Below are positions 5,757-7,312 of a stretch of DNA of 7,312 nt, one piece after another. Numbering within the stretch: position 1 is the stretch's first letter; each line of letters starts with the position of its first letter. Source of the DNA: UBA6115 sp964629345 (GTDB lineage: Bacteria; Bacillota; Clostridia; Christensenellales; Aristaeellaceae); NCBI GenBank assembly GCA_964629345.1, contig CAZVSG010000107.1, forward strand, positions 1 to 7,312. Direction: 5' to 3'. A program made the translations under genes and the position numbers. The notes beneath the pieces were generated by a model, which was not told the origin of the DNA, did not search any database, and saw only the letters and a list, made by a program, of their open reading frames with translations.

Positions 5757-6290
5757 TCAGTTCCTGCGCGGCACTGTCAGCACACCGGACACGCTGACCT
5801 GGGGCACCGTGCAGCGGGAAGTGTCAAAGCAGCAGGGCCGCCGCTCTCCCTTCCTGAGCTTGTCACAGGCCGCTGACACGCGTTTTGCCCGGGTAGCAGG
5901 GTTGCCGGTCGAGCGCACCCAGCGGATCCATTCCCACCTCGCCCGGACAGTGCAGGCGGCCCAGACGTCCAGCAGGTCTTCCTGCGCAAGGGCCTCCCCC
6001 AGGTCCTCCGGCAGCGGGGGTTCCGGCCAGACGGCGGCAGGCCGCAAAGAAACGGTTACCAGGTTGCCGGCCCGGATGTTCTCCGCATGGTCCCCTTTCA
6101 GTTCAAGCCAGTGCCCGCCCCGGCCGTCCGGTTCAAGGGGCAGAACAAAGGGCAGGCTGTTGATCTCACCCTCGCCCATCACCATGCCCCGGGAGGGAAG
6201 CGACCGGCTGACCTGCTCCGGCAGGCGAAGGATGAGGAAATCACCCGCTTCCTCCGCCCTTGCTTCAAATGCCGGAAAAACCTTTTCCAT
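5757..6290 (-). CDS. DUF1905 / YdeI-OmpD-associated family protein
   Basis: The 177-residue product has the layout of this family. An N-terminal DUF1905-like beta domain (about residues 1-88) includes LRLPEQVSRSLPSRGMVMGEGEIN and the GRGGHWLELKG and AGNLVTVSL stretches. A helical OmdA-type segment (about 92-150) follows with PLPEDLGEAL, a central DVW and the closing PATRAKRVSAACDKLRKGER. That last pattern (ETR-xR-I-x-L-x-G in relatives) is the clearest signature. The biochemical role of the family is not settled; some members were linked to bacteriocin or stress tolerance. The C-terminal tail is cysteine-rich (C153, C154, C160). No signal peptide is present, so it should be cytoplasmic. The ATG at 6290 has a GGAGGGG ribosome site a few bases upstream (minus strand, 6301-6295). 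It is convergent with the SH3-domain gene and divergent from serS, so it forms its own unit. Confidence 0.8.
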   Translation of the reverse strand: MEKVFPAFEARAEEAGDFLILRLPEQVSRSLPSRGMVMGEGEINSLPFVLPLEPDGRGGHWLELKGDHAENIRAGNLVTVSLRPAAVWPEPPLPEDLGEALAQEDLLDVWAACTVRARWEWIRWVRSTGNPATRAKRVSAACDKLRKGERRPCCFDTSRCTVPQVSVSGVLTVPRRN

Positions 6291-6319
6291 CGTTCCCCTC
6301 CGCTCATGCTGTCACGCGG

Positions 6320-6325
6320 ATTATA
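6320..6325 (-). promoter_or_regulatory. -10 box for the DUF1905-type gene
   Basis: The minus strand reads GGGTATAATC here, a perfect TATAAT about 30 bases before the start codon. No recognisable -35 hexamer lies at the usual distance (TTCGTC or TCGTCT are the nearest). The surrounding GGGTATAATC is the same as at the promoter of the SH3-domain gene. Confidence 0.5.
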
Positions 6326-6367
6326 CCCTGCGGAGAGCGGGCAGACGAAGGTTTCCCGCGCGCCGTC

Positions 6368-6396
6368 TTGCGCGCGCATCCCTGCGGTGCTATACT
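6368..6396 (+). promoter_or_regulatory. Promoter of the T-box leader and serS
   Basis: The -10 box TATACT (6391-6396) carries an extended TGC motif (6388-6390). A partial -35 box TTGCGC (6368-6373) lies 17 bp upstream. The start should be near A6403. GCGCGC occurs twice (6358-6363 and 6370-6375) around the -35 box and could form a small stem. Confidence 0.75.
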
Positions 6397-6402
6397 CAGC
6401 CC

Positions 6403-6611
6403 ATCGTGATGAACGGGAAACACCCCTTGATCCGCTTTCAGAGAGACGCCGGAGGGTGCAAGGCGGCAGCGGACGGGGCCTTCCGCCCGGGAGCGGGCCG
6501 CGAGGAGCGGCAGGGGAGCGCCCCCTACAGCGCCGAGAGTGGCCGCGCGGGCGCGCGGTAAGTTGGGTGGCAACGCGGAACCTTCCGTCCCATGGTGGAG
6601 GAAGGATTTTT
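6403..6611 (+). promoter_or_regulatory. Serine-specific T-box riboswitch
   Basis: This leader RNA senses uncharged tRNA-Ser and lets transcription continue into serS when serine charging falls. Stem I can be folded by eye: CGGG (6414-6417) with CCCG (6486-6489), CCCC (6423-6426) with GGGG (6475-6478), CCGCT (6432-6436) with AGCGG (6468-6472) and CGCC (6447-6450) with GGCG (6462-6465). An AGAGAGA bulge (6440-6446) and an apical loop with GGGTGCAA complete it. The internal specifier loop holds TCC (6482-6484), a serine codon. The T-box core GGGTGGCAACGCGG (6565-6578) forms the antiterminator with CCGTCCC (6585-6591). Its bulge TGGC matches an acceptor end with discriminator G, as tRNA-Ser has. 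The exact 5' end is inferred from the promoter. Confidence 0.92.
6581..6611 (+). terminator. T-box terminator before serS
   Basis: CCTTCC (6581-6586) pairs with GGAAGG (6600-6605), and TCC (6588-6590) with GGA (6597-6599), with G6587 bulged and loop CATGGT. Five T residues (6607-6611) follow one A. Its 5' arm shares bases 6585-6590 with the antiterminator, so the two structures exclude each other. Confidence 0.9.
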
Positions 6612-6630
6612 ATTTCAAAGGAGCAGCCAA

Positions 6631-7312
6631 ATGATCGACATCGCATTGATCCGCAACGATCCGGAGCTTGTGAAGGAAAACATCCGCAGGAAGTTCCAGG
6701 ACAGGAAGCTGCCATTGATTGACGAGGCGGCGGAGCTGGACCGGCTCAATCGGGAAGCCATCGGACAGGCCGACACGCTGCGCGGTCAGCGCAACACGCT
6801 TTCCAAGCAGATCGGCGGACTGCTGGCCAAGGGCAGGAAGGACGAAGCCGAAGCCGTCAAAGCCCAGGTCGCGCAGATCGCCGCGCAGCTGACGGAACTT
6901 GAGGCCAGGGAGGTCGGATATGCCGGGAAATTGAAGGCGGTCATGATGCAGATCCCGCAGATCATGGACCCTCGCGTACCCCTGGGCCGGGATGACAGCG
7001 AAAACGTGGAGATGGAGCGCTTCGGCGAGCCTGCGGTGCCTGGCTTTGAGATCCCCTATCACGTGGACATCATGGAGCGTCTGGCCGGGATCGACCTGGA
7101 CTCCGCCCGCAGAACCAGCGGCAACGGTTTTTACTACCTGAAGGGCGACGTCGCCCGGCTGCACTCCGCCATCCTGTCCTATGCCCGTGACTTCATGATC
7201 GACCGCGGATTCACCTATTTTATCCCGCCGTTCATGATCCGCTCCGAGGTGGTGACCGGCGTGATGAGCTTTGCCGAAATGGAAAACATGATGTACAAGA
7301 TCGAGGGCGAGG
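6631..7312 (+). CDS. serS: Seryl-tRNA synthetase, 5' part (runs off the window)
   Basis: The enzyme activates serine with ATP and loads it on tRNA-Ser. Only the first 227 codons lie in the window. Residues 1 to about 105 form the N-terminal tRNA-binding arm: MIDIALIRNDPELVKENIRR, then a long charged coiled coil rich in Ala, Glu, Lys and Gln (about 33-104), then the MQIPQIMDP turn. The class II catalytic core follows, with SGNGFYYLKG (163-172) and a motif 1 region ending in GFTYFIPP (193-200). Motifs 2 and 3 lie beyond the edge. The stretch VVTGVMSFAEMENMMYKIEGE differs from the GTGQLPKF form of the E. coli enzyme; I recall it from Clostridia and it recalls archaeal enzymes. The start at 6631 has AAAGGAG (6617-6623), 7 bases upstream, directly after the T-box terminator. 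No stop appears in frame up to the edge. Confidence 0.96.
   Translation, partial: MIDIALIRNDPELVKENIRRKFQDRKLPLIDEAAELDRLNREAIGQADTLRGQRNTLSKQIGGLLAKGRKDEAEAVKAQVAQIAAQLTELEAREVGYAGKLKAVMMQIPQIMDPRVPLGRDDSENVEMERFGEPAVPGFEIPYHVDIMERLAGIDLDSARRTSGNGFYYLKGDVARLHSAILSYARDFMIDRGFTYFIPPFMIRSEVVTGVMSFAEMENMMYKIEGE

Noticed and set aside
5809..6561. Plus-strand ORF of 250 codons over the DUF1905-type gene and T-box
   Set aside because: It runs through the serS promoter and T-box structure and opposes a gene with family motifs and a good ribosome site.
6610..7164. Minus-strand ORF of 184 codons opposite serS
   Set aside because: serS is unmistakable on the plus strand; this is its antisense frame.

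Overview
The window looks like a stretch of chromosome from a GC-rich member of the Bacillota, most likely class Clostridia. The reasons are a serine T-box riboswitch in front of serS, strong AGGAGG-type ribosome binding sites, sigma-A type promoters, and a Clostridia-style seryl-tRNA synthetase sequence. The genus cannot be fixed from this sequence. No mobile element, CRISPR array, tRNA or rRNA was seen.

Bases 1-3965 hold a regulated drug-exporter module. A consensus promoter (TTGACA, 17 bp, TATACT) carries a perfect inverted repeat across its -35 box. It drives a 24-codon leader ORF with a strong Shine-Dalgarno sequence, followed by an intrinsic terminator (221-255) that lies before the first structural gene. 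Two overlapping genes follow, encoding the halves of a heterodimeric type IV ABC exporter. The first half has a degenerate ATPase site (Asp instead of the catalytic Glu) and the second has the canonical Glu, as in BmrC/BmrD, LmrC/LmrD and TM287/288. The layout resembles the bmrB leader of the Bacillus subtilis bmrCD operon, where ribosome behaviour on a leader ORF decides transcription attenuation. Here that mechanism is inferred.

Bases 3966-4650 hold a perfect 18-bp hairpin, then a decayed minus-strand fragment of a THEP1-like nucleoside-triphosphatase without its Walker A half, then a mostly non-coding stretch ending in a TATAAT box. Bases 4651-5670 encode a secreted protein made of about four bacterial SH3-like modules and no enzyme domain.

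Bases 5671-6400 hold a convergent minus-strand gene for a DUF1905/YdeI-OmpD-type protein, with its own terminator and promoter. Divergent from it, an extended -10 promoter drives a well-formed T-box leader with a UCC (Ser) specifier and a UGGC tRNA-acceptor bulge. This controls serS, which runs off the right edge after 227 codons.

The genes do not form one pathway. They are separate transcription units: an inducible exporter, an envelope protein, a small accessory protein and a housekeeping synthetase. The point of most interest is the two-layer control (operator plus leader attenuator) on the exporter.
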